Shown: positions 41,907-51,511 of the stretch, one piece after another
Layout: each line of letters starts with the position of its first letter
Numbering within the stretch: the stretch's first letter is position 1
Source of the DNA: Edwardsiella piscicida
Lineage (GTDB): Bacteria; Pseudomonadota; Gammaproteobacteria; Enterobacterales; Enterobacteriaceae
Assembly (NCBI RefSeq): GCF_001896205.1
Contig: NZ_MPNU01000001.1
Coordinates: 1,678,318-1,742,317 of the forward strand
Length of the DNA: 64,000 bases
Reading direction: 5' to 3'
Notes under the pieces: model-generated
Told to the model about the DNA's origin: nothing
The model's database searches: none
What the model saw: the letters and a program-made list of their open reading frames with translations, nothing else
Program-made: the position numbers and the translations under genes

Positions 41907-42389
41907 CTAGCGTCCGCAGCATTTTTTATATTTGTTGCCGCTGGCGCACGGGCAGGGGTCATTGCGTCCTACCGTGGGCCGGGCTCCATCAACATAGTAC
42001 CAAGTGTGATTGAGATCCAGAAAACGCGATCGTTCGTGAATCGCGCCGTTTTGATGCGTCGAGGGGGTATGAAAGCGGGCGATAAACTCGACAAAGCCTT
42101 CATGCGCATCGCGGCCCGGCATCGCGGCGATAACGCGGAGTCCCAGCCATTGGGTATCGGCAAAGCTGGCGATAATCGCCTCGCGCTCCGCCGCCATCTG
42201 GCAGTCGGGATGCCAGGTGGCGATCAGATAGTCGGCGTGGTGGGTGACAAAGGCGCTGTAGCGTGAGCGCATCAGCTGCTCTGGCGTTGTCGCCCGCAGC
42301 TCTCCGTTCAGGTAAGGGGCGCAGCAGTCAGAAAATAGGCGCTCGCTGCCGCAGGGGCAGGGCGCATCGAGAGGGTGGCGTAACGTCAT
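41907..42389 (-). CDS. ychJ: YchJ-family SEC-C motif protein
   Basis: Small protein with zinc-binding SEC-C motifs at both ends: [13 protein letters not shown] and [13 protein letters not shown]. The centre has [21 protein letters not shown] and [11 protein letters not shown], as in E. coli YchJ. Function unknown. Start is uncertain: ATG 42389 (160 residues) is preferred as closest to the family start; ATG 42401 and TTG 42407 are also open, none with a good Shine-Dalgarno. Confidence 0.9.
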   Translation of the reverse strand: MTLRHPLDAPCPCGSERLFSDCCAPYLNGELRATTPEQLMRSRYSAFVTHHADYLIATWHPDCQMAAEREAIIASFADTQWLGLRVIAAMPGRDAHEGFVEFIARFHTPSTHQNGAIHERSRFLDLNHTWYYVDGARPTVGRNDPCPCASGNKYKKCCGR

Positions 42390-42609
42390 AGGAATAACCA
42401 TTTGCAACTATTGGTGAGAAAAGGTTAGGCGCAATATCGCCCGGCTTCTATTCTGATCATAATAACCAATATCCACCGTAGATAAGTAAAAATCTGATTT
42501 TTAGAAAACTGCGGGGAATCGCGCAATATATAACATTTTTACTGGTCGTCAGGGCAAGCGTGCCGATATTGAACCACACTAGGATCAGTCAGCGTATGAG
42601 AGGCCGGCC

Positions 42610-43677
42610 ATGTCACAGGTGCTCACCGATAAACAGATTATGATCGTCGACGATGACGCCGTGTTTCGTCGCCTGTTGGCCGGGTATCTGACGACGCAGG
42701 GCGTCAGGGTCACCGAGGCGGCCAACGGACGCGAGGCGTTGAAACTGTATCCGCAGTGTCATCCCGACCTTATCCTGTGCGATTTATCTATGCCGGAAAT
42801 GAATGGCATTGAGCTATTGCGCCACCTGCTGATGCGCGGCAGCCAGACCCCGGTAATGGTGATTTCGGCGACGGAGTCGGTCAGCGATATTGCCCGCGCG
42901 ATGCGGCTCGGGGCGAAGGATGTCCTGCTGAAGCCGGTGCGTGATTTTACCCGCCTGAGGCAGATGCTGCTGGCCTGCCTCTACCCGGCGCTGTTCGATT
43001 CGCTGGCGCTGGAGGAGAATGCCCTGAGCCATGATTGGGCTGCGCTGCAGCGTGAGCCTGCGCAGGCCGTGCGGCTTCTGCGCCAGCTACAGCCGCCGGT
43101 TCAGCAGGTGATCGCCGGCTGTCGAGTCAATTACCGCCAGCTGACGGAGCCGGACAGCTGCGGCTTGGTTCTCGATATTGCGCCGCTGTCGTCGCGGGAT
43201 ATGGCGTTTTACTGCCTGGATACGACGCGTAGCGCAGAGTATGGCGTTCTCGCGGCGCTGATGATCCGCGCTATCTTTAACGCGCTGTTGCAAAGCCAGC
43301 TGGCCGCTCAGGAGCGACCATTGCCGCCTATGTCAGTGATCCTTAAACGCGTCAACCAGCTGCTGCGCAAGGCGGGGCTGCGCGGGCAGTTTCCGATGCT
43401 GGCCGGCTATTATCATGCCGTTAGTGGCAATGTGGTGCTGGTTTCCGCAGGGTTACACGCTCGGCTGGAGGCGGAGGATCGTACGGTTCAGCTGAGTGGC
43501 GCTATGCCGCTGGGAACCCTGGGGAGCATACATGTGAACCAGCTCAGCCTGCGCAGTCGACGTTGGCAGTGTCAGATCTGGAGCAGCGTAGGGCAGCTTC
43601 GCCTGATGCTGGCGGCACCGGAGCATCAGGCGCTACAGGCGCTGCGGCATCTGGCGCCGGGGGCCATCGCGCGGTAG
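42610..43677 (+). CDS. rssB: Two-component response regulator RssB
   Basis: Adaptor that delivers the stationary-phase sigma factor RpoS to ClpXP. The receiver domain has the acidic pocket IVDDDAVF, the phosphoacceptor Asp58 in LCDLSMPEMNG and the conserved Lys in LLKPV. The C-terminal PP2C-like domain is inactive-type, with PPVQQVIAGCRVNYRQL and MPLGTLGSIHVNQLS conserved. 355 residues (E. coli 337), longer at the C-terminus by about 18. In E. coli rssA precedes it; here ychJ is divergent and rssA is missing. Confidence 0.95.
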   Translation: MSQVLTDKQIMIVDDDAVFRRLLAGYLTTQGVRVTEAANGREALKLYPQCHPDLILCDLSMPEMNGIELLRHLLMRGSQTPVMVISATESVSDIARAMRLGAKDVLLKPVRDFTRLRQMLLACLYPALFDSLALEENALSHDWAALQREPAQAVRLLRQLQPPVQQVIAGCRVNYRQLTEPDSCGLVLDIAPLSSRDMAFYCLDTTRSAEYGVLAALMIRAIFNALLQSQLAAQERPLPPMSVILKRVNQLLRKAGLRGQFPMLAGYYHAVSGNVVLVSAGLHARLEAEDRTVQLSGAMPLGTLGSIHVNQLSLRSRRWQCQIWSSVGQLRLMLAAPEHQALQALRHLAPGAIAR

Positions 43678-43889
43678 GTGGCCCTCCGCGTTTTTCGGTA
43701 TTTTCTGCTATCCTTTTTCTCATCAACCGGCGCTGTTCTGGGCGCTGTCGTTTGTTTATCCATTTGATCTTAAATACAGATGAAAGACATGCGCGTGATT
43801 ACCGAGCTGGTATACTCGCTGAGAGTTTTGCATTCATATCGTTCGGTTATGGACGAGCGAACAATGCGCCATTCGTATAGAGAGGTTGT

Positions 43890-44801
43890 ATGTCAACGTC
43901 AGTGAGAAAAGTAAAAAAAGCCGTTATCCCGGTGGCCGGATTGGGAACGCGTATGCTGCCAGCAACGAAAGCTATTCCTAAAGAAATGTTGCCGCTGGTA
44001 GATAAACCGCTGATCCAGTACGTGGTTAATGAGTGTATTGCCGCCGGTATTAATGAGATCATTTTAGTCACGCATTCATCGAAGAACTCCATCGAGAACC
44101 ACTTCGATACCAGCTTTGAGCTGGAGGCGATCCTTGAGAAGCGCGTTAAGCGTCAGCTGCTGGCCGAAGTCCAGGCCATTTGTCCTAAGCACGTGACCAT
44201 TATGCAGGTGCGTCAGGGACTGGCTAAAGGTTTAGGTCATGCCATTCTGTGCGCTCATCCGCTGGTCGGCGATGAGCCTTTTGCCGTGATATTGCCTGAC
44301 GTTATTCTGGATGAATACAGCGCAGATTTAAGCAGCGATAACCTGAGTGAGATGCTGCGTCGCTATGAGTCCACCGGCGCCAGCCAGATTATGGTTGAGC
44401 CGGTGCCGATGGCCGATGTTTCTAATTATGGCGTGGTGGATTGCAGCGGTGCGCAATTGGCTGCGGGGGAAAGCATTGCTATTCGCGCCGTGGTTGAAAA
44501 GCCGCCGCGCGATAAGGCGCCGTCTAACCTGTCTATCGTTGGCCGCTATGTTCTCTCTCCGGACATTTGGCCGTTGCTGTCTAAAACCCCGCCGGGAGCC
44601 GGTGAGGAAATTCAGCTGACGGATGCCATTGCCATGCTGCTTAAGAATGAAACCGTTGAGGCTTACCACCTGAAAGGGCGTAGCCATGACTGTGGAAATA
44701 AGCTGGGCTATATGCAGGCGTTTGTCGAGTATGGGCTACGTCATCCTGCGCTGGGCAAAGATTTTGCAGCCTGGATCAAAGGGCTGAATTTAAGCAAGTA
44801 A
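43890..44801 (+). CDS. galU: UTP-glucose-1-phosphate uridylyltransferase GalU
   Basis: Makes UDP-glucose for LPS, capsule and trehalose synthesis. The nucleotidyl-transferase motif [23 protein letters not shown] (here split over residues 11-33) is intact, with [10 protein letters not shown] and [14 protein letters not shown]. Length 303 (E. coli 302). GAGAGG precedes the ATG at 43890. Followed by a strong terminator, then hns on the other strand. Confidence 0.98.
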   Translation: MSTSVRKVKKAVIPVAGLGTRMLPATKAIPKEMLPLVDKPLIQYVVNECIAAGINEIILVTHSSKNSIENHFDTSFELEAILEKRVKRQLLAEVQAICPKHVTIMQVRQGLAKGLGHAILCAHPLVGDEPFAVILPDVILDEYSADLSSDNLSEMLRRYESTGASQIMVEPVPMADVSNYGVVDCSGAQLAAGESIAIRAVVEKPPRDKAPSNLSIVGRYVLSPDIWPLLSKTPPGAGEEIQLTDAIAMLLKNETVEAYHLKGRSHDCGNKLGYMQAFVEYGLRHPALGKDFAAWIKGLNLSK

Positions 44802-44816
44802 ATCGGTAAATAAAAG

Positions 44817-44846
44817 ATGGCGTCCTTGGGGGCGCCATTTTTTTTG
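44817..44846 (+). terminator. Terminator of galU
   Basis: ATGGCG / CGCCAT stem with a short GC loop, then TTTTTTTT. 15 nt past the galU stop. Confidence 0.85.
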
Positions 44847-45023
44847 TCATTATGCAACTAGACAAAGGTATGGGTTGTTGGGTACCTATAATTGATTAAA
44901 TTCATGAATGAGACTATTCCTAATGGCGGTGAAGGGCGCAGCGGTAATAACCATACAGAAACAATCATTACCAATAATGAGGCGGTGTGCGGCGGTGGCG
45001 TTGGCAGGAGTGATGGGGAAAAC

Positions 45024-45052
45024 AAAAATAGCCTCATCAGAGGCTATTTTTA
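45024..45052 (-). terminator. Terminator of hns
   Basis: AAATAGCCTC / GAGGCTATTT stem with loop ATCA-type, flanked by A and T runs. 23 nt past the hns stop on the minus strand. Confidence 0.8.
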
Positions 45053-45074
45053 ACATAGGTACCGAGTGTCTCGA

Positions 45075-45482
45075 TTAGATCAGGAAGTCGTCCAGAGACT
45101 TGCCCTGCTCTTCAATGGCGTTCTTGATCACGGCAGGGGTACGACCCTGACCGGTCCAAGTTTTGGTTTCGCCATTTTCGTCAACATACTGATATTTAGC
45201 CGGACGTGCAGCACGCTTGGTTTTGCCGGCAACCTTGGTGGCATTCATGGTCTGCAGCAGTTCATTCGGGTCGATGCCGTCTGCGATCAGCATTTCACGG
45301 TACTGCTGCAGTTTACGGGTACGCTCTTCGATCTCGGCCTGAGCTTGCTGATCTTCTTCGCGGCGCTCTTTTACCACGACTTCCAGTTTCTCCAGCATTT
45401 CTTCTAGAGTTTCCAGAGTGCATTCACGGGCCTGGGCGCGGAGAGTACGAATGTTGTTAAGAATTTTTAATGCTTCGCTCAT
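45075..45482 (-). CDS. hns: Nucleoid-associated silencer H-NS
   Basis: Abundant DNA-bridging protein silencing AT-rich and foreign DNA. The N-terminal oligomerisation helices ([20 protein letters not shown] onwards) and the C-terminal DNA-binding core [12 protein letters not shown] with the following [11 protein letters not shown] are intact. 135 residues. Autoregulation is expected, as the 5' region is AT-rich. Convergent with galU, as in E. coli. Confidence 0.99.
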   Translation of the reverse strand: MSEALKILNNIRTLRAQARECTLETLEEMLEKLEVVVKERREEDQQAQAEIEERTRKLQQYREMLIADGIDPNELLQTMNATKVAGKTKRAARPAKYQYVDENGETKTWTGQGRTPAVIKNAIEEQGKSLDDFLI

Positions 45483-45998
45483 TTTCCTAATCTCAAATTA
45501 TATTGGTGGGGGCGTCATCTTTATAATAGAGTGCGACTTTATTTAACGCAATAGTGAATTTTGTAAGAATGGAAAAATATTCGTCGGTATGAGTCAAATA
45601 TCGAGAGGCTGACCTTGTTAATATTTCACCCTATTATCTATATCACCGTACGACGCTGGCTAGGCCATTCCGTGTGCGGTTTTACCTGTTGATTAGCCGT
45701 TTAATGTATATAAATGCACCCTGATTCTGCCTTTGCGCGGACAATTGTCCGGGAAGTGCTTATGGTATGCTTGTCATAAACCTGCCGGAGACAACTGTTA
45801 GGTCGATCACTTATTTGCATGAATCACGTCATATTTATTCTGTAAGCACGCTCTCGTATGCCGGTAGATAAGTGCGGTTTGTACAGATTTTGCACATCGG
45901 CGAAGCGGTGTCTTGGGGAATAACCCGGACATCACGCGGCCCGGCATATATGGTAGAATCCTGCACATCAGGTGATTTTTTCGGTTTAAGGCTGTTTG
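45483..45998. promoter_or_regulatory. hns-tdk divergent control region
   Basis: A 516-nt AT-rich region without a gene. The hns promoter is clear: on the minus strand TTGCGT (45546-45551), a 17-nt spacer, and TATTAT (45523-45528). The rest includes the probable upstream curved DNA for H-NS autorepression and an unassigned tdk promoter. Confidence 0.7.
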
Positions 45999-46586
45999 AT
46001 GGCACAACTTTATTTTTATTACTCTGCAATGAATGCCGGGAAATCCACGGCGCTGTTACAGTCCTCTTATAACTACCGCGAGCGGGGTATGCATACCCTC
46101 GTATTCACGGCTGAAATAGATAATCGCTATGCGGTGGGGCAGGTCAGCTCGCGTATCGGGCTGCACTCGCCTGCGATGCTGTATAATCAGCAGACCGATC
46201 TGCTGGCTGAGATCCACCAAGCGCATCGGCAGCAGTGTGTACACTGCGTTCTGGTCGATGAAAGTCAGTTTCTCACTAAAGCGCAGGTGCTGGCGCTGTC
46301 GACGGTGGTCGATGATTTAGATATTCCGGTGCTGTGCTACGGCTTACGGACCGATTTCCGGGCGGAACTCTTTCCCGGTAGCCAATATTTGCTGGCCTGG
46401 GCCGATAAGTTGGTAGAGCTTAAGACTATCTGCCACTGTGGCCGCAAGGCGAATATGGTGCTGCGTCTGGATCAGGATGGACGGGCGCTGAAAGACGGTG
46501 AGCAGGTAGTGATCGGCGGTAATGAGCGCTATGTCTCCGTTTGTCGTCGGCATTATAAGGAAATGCTCGGCGTGACCGCCCCGTAA
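45999..46586 (+). CDS. tdk: Thymidine kinase
   Basis: Phosphorylates thymidine to dTMP in salvage. P-loop SAMNAGKST (residues 9-17) and the lasso zinc ligands in ICHCGRK and VCRRHYKE are visible; the motif VDESQFL is the DExx box. The ATG at 45999 gives 195 residues (E. coli 205); an in-frame TTG at 45996 is unlikely. Confidence 0.95.
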   Translation: MAQLYFYYSAMNAGKSTALLQSSYNYRERGMHTLVFTAEIDNRYAVGQVSSRIGLHSPAMLYNQQTDLLAEIHQAHRQQCVHCVLVDESQFLTKAQVLALSTVVDDLDIPVLCYGLRTDFRAELFPGSQYLLAWADKLVELKTICHCGRKANMVLRLDQDGRALKDGEQVVIGGNERYVSVCRRHYKEMLGVTAP

Positions 46587-46920
46587 CCTCCCGTCGCTCA
46601 TCCTCTGCGCGCGTCGCCCGGCGCGCGTTCAACGCCTCTCAGCCTCTCCAGCGCCTTCCTCAGGCCATGGCGCGGTGATCCGTCGATAACGACCGCCCCG
46701 CGTGCACCGCGCCGATATCGTTCCCGCTGAGCGCGATGCGGAGGCTGGCCTCATCCTGTGCAGATGCTCTCCTTACGCCGAGCCCTGTGTCCCGTGAACC
46801 ACGGCGGCGGCATGGCCTTTGCACGCCGCACAGCACGCGGCGATGGCTGCGGTTAACCCCCACATCGGGCGGGCGCGCTACGGCGAGGGGAGACGCGTCT
46901 GGGCGATAGATAAAGAAAAC
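46587..46920. other. 334-nt gap between tdk and the adhE terminator
   Basis: GC-rich DNA without a ribosome-site-backed frame, RNA gene or repeat that I recognise. Convergent genes on both sides. Confidence 0.4.
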
Positions 46921-46944
46921 GGGCCCCGCGTAAGCGGGGCCCGT
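46921..46944 (-). terminator. Terminator of adhE
   Basis: GGGCCCCGC / GCGGGGCCC with a 4-nt loop, followed by GTTTTCTTT on the minus strand; 52 nt past the adhE stop. Confidence 0.85.
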
Positions 46945-46996
46945 ACAGTGATTTATGCCGATTGCATCAGTGCGCATCGGCATGGCGCGGGATTAA

Positions 46997-49669
46997 TCAG
47001 GCTTTTTTGGCCTTCTTTTCCGCTTTCGGCGCGGCAACGGTCTTGCTTTCTTCCTGCGCGTGCTCGACGAACTCGCGGCCATAGTAGGTGTCCAGCAGAA
47101 TTTGCTTGAGTTCGGCAATCAGCGGATAGCGCGGGTTGGCGCCGGTGCACTGATCGTCGAAAGCATCTTCGGACAGCTTGTCCACTTTCGCCAGGAAGTC
47201 GGCTTCCTGTACGCCGGCTTCACGGATGGAGGCCGGGATACCCAGTTCAGCCTTGATGCTCTCCAGCCAGGCCAGCAGCTTCTCGATCTTCTGCGCGGTG
47301 CGGTCGCCCGGTGCGCTCAGACCCAGGTGGTCTGCGATTTCAGCGTAACGACGACGCGCCTGCGGACGGTCGTACTGGCTGAACGCGGTCTGCTTGGTCG
47401 GGTTGTCGTTCGCGTTGTAGCGAATAACGTTCGAGATCAGCAGGGCGTTGGCCAGACCGTGCGGAATGTGGAACTCGGAGCCCAGTTTGTGGGCCATGGA
47501 GTGACATACCCCGAGGAAGGCGTTGGCAAACGCGATGCCGGCGATAGTGGCGGCGTTGTGCACACGCTCGCGGGCTACCGGGTTTTTAGCGCCTTCGGCA
47601 TAGCTGGCCGGCAGGAACTCTTTCAGCAGTTTCAGAGCCTGCAGTGCCTGGCCGTCAGAGTATTCGTTGGCCAAAACGGAAACGTAGGCTTCCAGCGCAT
47701 GGGTTACCGCATCCAGACCGCCGAAGGCGCACAGGGATTTCGGCATATTCATCACCAGGTTGGCATCAACGATGGCCATGTCCGGCGTCAGCGCATAGTC
47801 AGCCAGCGGGTATTTCTGCCCGGTCGCGTCGTCGGTCACCACGGCGAACGGCGTTACTTCAGAGCCGGTGCCAGAGGTGGTGGTGATGGCGATCATCTTG
47901 GCTTTGACGCCCATTTTCGGGAACTTGTAGATACGCTTACGGATATCCATAAAGCGCAGCGCCAGCTCTTCGAAGTGGGTTTCCGGATGCTCGTACATCA
48001 CCCACATGATCTTGGCCGCATCCATCGGGGAGCCGCCGCCCAGCGCGATGATCACGTCCGGCTTGAAGGAGTTCATCTGCTCGGCGCCTTTGCGCACGAT
48101 GCTCAGGGTCGGATCGGCTTCAACTTCGAAGAAGACTTCGGTTTCGATACCGTGTGCTTTCAGTACGTTGGTAACCTGGTCGGCATAACCGTTGTTGAAC
48201 AGGAAACGGTCGGTGACGATAAAGGCGCGCTTGGCACCGTCGGTTGCCACTTCTTCCAGTGCGATCGGCAGGGCGCCGCGGCGGAAGTAGATAGACTTCG
48301 GAAGTTTATGCCACAACATGTTTTCTGCTCGCTTCGCTACCGTTTTCTTGTTGATCAGGTGCTTCGGACCCACGTTTTCAGAGATGGAGTTACCGCCCCA
48401 GGAGCCGCAGCCCAGCGTCAGGGAAGGCGCCAGCTTGAAGTTGTACAGGTCACCGATACCCCCTTGAGAGGCCGGGGTATTGATCAGGATACGGGCGGTC
48501 TTCATCTTCTCGCCGAAGTAGTTTACGCGCGCACCCTGGTTATCCTGGTCGGTGTACAGGCAGGAGGTATGACCGATACCGCCCATGGCAACCAGTTTCT
48601 CGGCTTTCTCGACGGCGTCTTCGAAGTTTTTGGCGCGGTACATGGCCAGGGTCGGAGACAGTTTTTCGTGGGCGAACGGCTCGGAGTCGTCAACGACGCT
48701 GACTTCGCCGATTAGGATCTTGGTCCCCGCCGGTACGCTGATGCCGGCCATTTCGGCGATCTTCTCTGCCGGCTGGCCTACGATGGCGGCGTTCAGCGCG
48801 CCATTCTTCAGGATGATATCCTGAACGGCTTTCAGCTCTTTCCCCTGCAGCAGGTAGCCGCCGTGGGTAGCGAAACGCTCGCGAACCTTATCGTAGACGG
48901 CGTCAACGACGATAACAGACTGCTCGGAAGCACAGATAACGCCGTTATCGAAGGTTTTGGACATCAGGATAGAGGCGACGGCGCGCTTGATATCCGCGGT
49001 TTCGTCGATCACGACCGGGGTGTTGCCGGCGCCAACGCCGATGGCCGGTTTGCCGGAGCTATAGGCCGCTTTAACCATGCCCGGGCCACCGGTGGCCAGG
49101 ATCAGGTTGATGTCCGGATGGTGCATCAGCGCGTTGGACAGCTCGACGGACGGCTCATCGATCCAGCCGATGATGTCTTTCGGTGCGCCGGCGGCGATGG
49201 CAGCCTGCAGCACGATATCGGCGGCTTTGTTGGTCGCCTGCTTGGCGCGCGGATGCGGGGAGAAGATGATGCCGTTGCGGGTCTTCAGGCTGATCAGCGC
49301 CTTGAAGATCGCGGTAGAGGTCGGGTTGGTGGTCGGTACGATGCCACAGATCAGGCCGGTCGGCTCGGCGATGGTGATGGTGCCGAAGGTATCGTCTTCG
49401 GACAGGATGCCGCAGGTCTTTTCATCTTTATAGGCGTTGTAGATATATTCGGAGGCGAAGTGGTTTTTGATCACCTTATCTTCCACGATACCCATGCCGG
49501 ATTCAGCGACGGCCATTTTAGCCAGCGGAATACGGGCATCGGCAGCGGCCAGAGCGGCGGCGCGGAAGATTTTGTCTACCTGTTCCTGAGAGAAGTTGGC
49601 AAACTCGCGTTGGGCTTTTTTGACACGGGCGACCAGCGCATCGAGTTCAGCAGTGTTGGTTACAGCCAT
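46997..49669 (-). CDS. adhE: Aldehyde-alcohol dehydrogenase AdhE
   Basis: Bifunctional fermentation enzyme that reduces acetyl-CoA to ethanol in two NADH steps and forms spirosomes. The N-terminal ALDH half has the catalytic Cys in NGVICASEQSVIV. The C-terminal iron-ADH half has the metal-site histidines in LGVCHSMAHKLGSEFHIPHG. The linker and the basic tail EKKAKKA are typical. 890 residues (E. coli 891). Confidence 0.98.
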   Translation of the reverse strand: MAVTNTAELDALVARVKKAQREFANFSQEQVDKIFRAAALAAADARIPLAKMAVAESGMGIVEDKVIKNHFASEYIYNAYKDEKTCGILSEDDTFGTITIAEPTGLICGIVPTTNPTSTAIFKALISLKTRNGIIFSPHPRAKQATNKAADIVLQAAIAAGAPKDIIGWIDEPSVELSNALMHHPDINLILATGGPGMVKAAYSSGKPAIGVGAGNTPVVIDETADIKRAVASILMSKTFDNGVICASEQSVIVVDAVYDKVRERFATHGGYLLQGKELKAVQDIILKNGALNAAIVGQPAEKIAEMAGISVPAGTKILIGEVSVVDDSEPFAHEKLSPTLAMYRAKNFEDAVEKAEKLVAMGGIGHTSCLYTDQDNQGARVNYFGEKMKTARILINTPASQGGIGDLYNFKLAPSLTLGCGSWGGNSISENVGPKHLINKKTVAKRAENMLWHKLPKSIYFRRGALPIALEEVATDGAKRAFIVTDRFLFNNGYADQVTNVLKAHGIETEVFFEVEADPTLSIVRKGAEQMNSFKPDVIIALGGGSPMDAAKIMWVMYEHPETHFEELALRFMDIRKRIYKFPKMGVKAKMIAITTTSGTGSEVTPFAVVTDDATGQKYPLADYALTPDMAIVDANLVMNMPKSLCAFGGLDAVTHALEAYVSVLANEYSDGQALQALKLLKEFLPASYAEGAKNPVARERVHNAATIAGIAFANAFLGVCHSMAHKLGSEFHIPHGLANALLISNVIRYNANDNPTKQTAFSQYDRPQARRRYAEIADHLGLSAPGDRTAQKIEKLLAWLESIKAELGIPASIREAGVQEADFLAKVDKLSEDAFDDQCTGANPRYPLIAELKQILLDTYYGREFVEHAQEESKTVAAPKAEKKAKKA

Positions 49670-50176
49670 GAATGCTCTCCTGATAATGTTAAACTTTTTT
49701 AGTCAATCAGCCGCATGAGGCATACCAGTATAGATGCTGGTGCATCGCTTAGCCGGGCATTCGCTGCCGACGGGCTGCTAATTTGCTAAAACAGCTTAAC
49801 GTGGGGGTAAGGTGGGCGCCGCGTCGAACGCGTTATCCTGGCACCTTGCCGAGATGGCCATCCGTATCCATCTTTTTTGATATCGTCGAGCTTACTCATT
49901 CTTGGGTATTTGTTTTGTGATTAAGGTCACGAAAACGTCAAGCTGACACCATTCAGCATGGTCTTAATGAGAATAAATCTCATCTTTAACGAAAACTCAG
50001 CGCCTTTACGTATAAAAAACAACAAAACCGGTATCCCGTCGCCAGATTTAACCACAGACGATACTGCGCATATCGACGGCAAATAGTAAAAATTCTACGG
50101 TGGAATGATAGATCGGCGCAGTCATTTCAATTACATTACGCGCGATGACCATCATCTTTATATTGTGGAGCACATA
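49670..50176. promoter_or_regulatory. adhE-ychE divergent region with Cra- and CRP-like sites
   Basis: This 507-nt region carries a Cra-like operator GCTGACACCATTCA at 49942-49955 (13 of 14 consensus positions) and a CRP-like palindrome TGTGATTAAGGTCACG at 49916-49931. E. coli adhE is known to be repressed by Cra and to have a long leader. No gene is seen. Confidence 0.55.
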
Positions 50177-50821
50177 GTGACTCAGTCTCTGCTGGACCTG
50201 TCCGGGTATATCAAATTCTTTATTGGCCTGTTCGCCTTGGTAAACCCGGTTGGGATCTTGCCCGTGTTTATCAGCATGACCAGCTATCAGGCCGCCGCGG
50301 CGCGCAACCGAACTAACCTTACGGCGAACCTGTCGGTGGCCATTATACTGATCACGGCGCTGCTGCTGGGGGATTCGATACTGAATGTCTTTGGTATCTC
50401 CATCGACTCTTTCCGTATTGCCGGCGGTATCCTGGTGATGACTATCGCCATGTCGATGATCAGCGGTAAGCTGGGTGAGGATAAGCAGAATAAGCAGGAG
50501 AAGTCGGAAACGGCTATCCGCGAAAATGTCGGCGTAGTGCCGTTGGCGCTGCCGCTGATGGCCGGCCCCGGTGCCATCAGCTCGACCATCGTCTGGAGCT
50601 CCCGCTATCACGGCTGGCAAAACCTGCTGGGCTTTTCGCTGGCGATCATCCTGTTCGCTTTCTGCTGCTGGCTGCTGTTCCGCGCCGCGCCGCTGCTGGT
50701 GCGATTGTTAGGGCAGACAGGGATCAACGTCGTAACCCGTATCATGGGGCTGCTGCTGATGGCGCTGGGGATTGAATTTATCGTCACCGGGGTGAAGGCC
50801 ATTTTTCCCGGCCTGCTGTAA
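50177..50821 (+). CDS. ychE: MarC-family membrane protein YchE
   Basis: Inner-membrane protein of the MarC/NAAT family, six predicted membrane segments, function unproven. GTG at 50177 is chosen: GGAG lies 7 nt upstream, and the product MTQSLLDLSGYIKFFIGLFA matches the E. coli start. The frame runs back to 50105, but that part is unlike any YchE. Blocks include LVNPVGILPVFISMTSYQ and GLLLMALGIEFIVTG. 214 residues (E. coli 215). Upstream of the opp operon, as in E. coli. Confidence 0.92.
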   Translation: MTQSLLDLSGYIKFFIGLFALVNPVGILPVFISMTSYQAAAARNRTNLTANLSVAIILITALLLGDSILNVFGISIDSFRIAGGILVMTIAMSMISGKLGEDKQNKQEKSETAIRENVGVVPLALPLMAGPGAISSTIVWSSRYHGWQNLLGFSLAIILFAFCCWLLFRAAPLLVRLLGQTGINVVTRIMGLLLMALGIEFIVTGVKAIFPGLL

Positions 50822-51511
50822 TCGCGCGGGGCGGCGGGGACGTCGCCCCTGTAATAGATATATCTGCACAATATCGTTACTCATCTTATTTTTATTTTGC
50901 GATCGTCTTTGTCGACGGGTTAATTCGCCTACCTCGCGCCCATTTCCGTAAAATTCTCCTACACAGACGCTGACATTGTGTACATTGTCCGGCGTTTCTT
51001 CATCGTTTCCTCGATTTTAATTAGTTTTTTTATCTGAATAAATCTTATCAAATGTAATATTGTTTTGATTTTCAGCGAAAAGTTGAAATTTTAGACAATG
51101 CAAAATGCTTTAAGCTTATATTTTATGTTATATCAGTGACTTACAATTGATTTTTATCATGGGGAAGGGCAGTCTGTGAGAAAGTACGGAATACAACAGT
51201 GCTCACAGGCCATCAGTCGGTTCACCTAGGACGTCACGCACCTCTGCGGGCGTCGGTTCGCGAGACGACGCGCTCGGTAGACCAGGATGCTATAGGAGAT
51301 CGACCGCTCGGTAGCCGCGCTGACCCAGCCCATCATCAAACGGCCATAGGCGCCGTTATTTTGTTACCCGGCAACAATAAATGCCAGCCGCCGCGAAGGC
51401 GGTATAAGGCAAGCTGCAGCGAATGAACCGTTCCTTCATTACCGCAGTGAATAAATAACGATGTTGACCCGCCTGCCCGCAGGCTTCCTTTCGAATACGG
51501 GAGTGGTAGTA
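50822..51511 (+). promoter_or_regulatory. Long oppA leader and promoter region
   Basis: A 690-nt gap. The first half (about 50940-51170) is AT-rich and should hold the oppA promoter. The second half is a GC-rich possible leader with a terminator-like hairpin AACGGC/GCCGTT then ATTTTG at 51339-51365, a second GCCGCG/CGGC hairpin near 51390, and a direct repeat of CGCTCGGTAG near 51270 and 51307. No protein frame has a ribosome site. Confidence 0.5.

Noticed and set aside
44904-45053. 49-codon plus-strand frame between galU and hns beginning MNETIPNGGEGRSGNN
   Set aside because: No Shine-Dalgarno, and its last third is the hns terminator hairpin read backwards; likely chance.
47060-48715. 551-codon plus-strand frame opposite adhE
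   Set aside because: Antisense shadow of adhE in a biased-codon, GC-rich gene; Arg/Gly/Val-rich, no family features.
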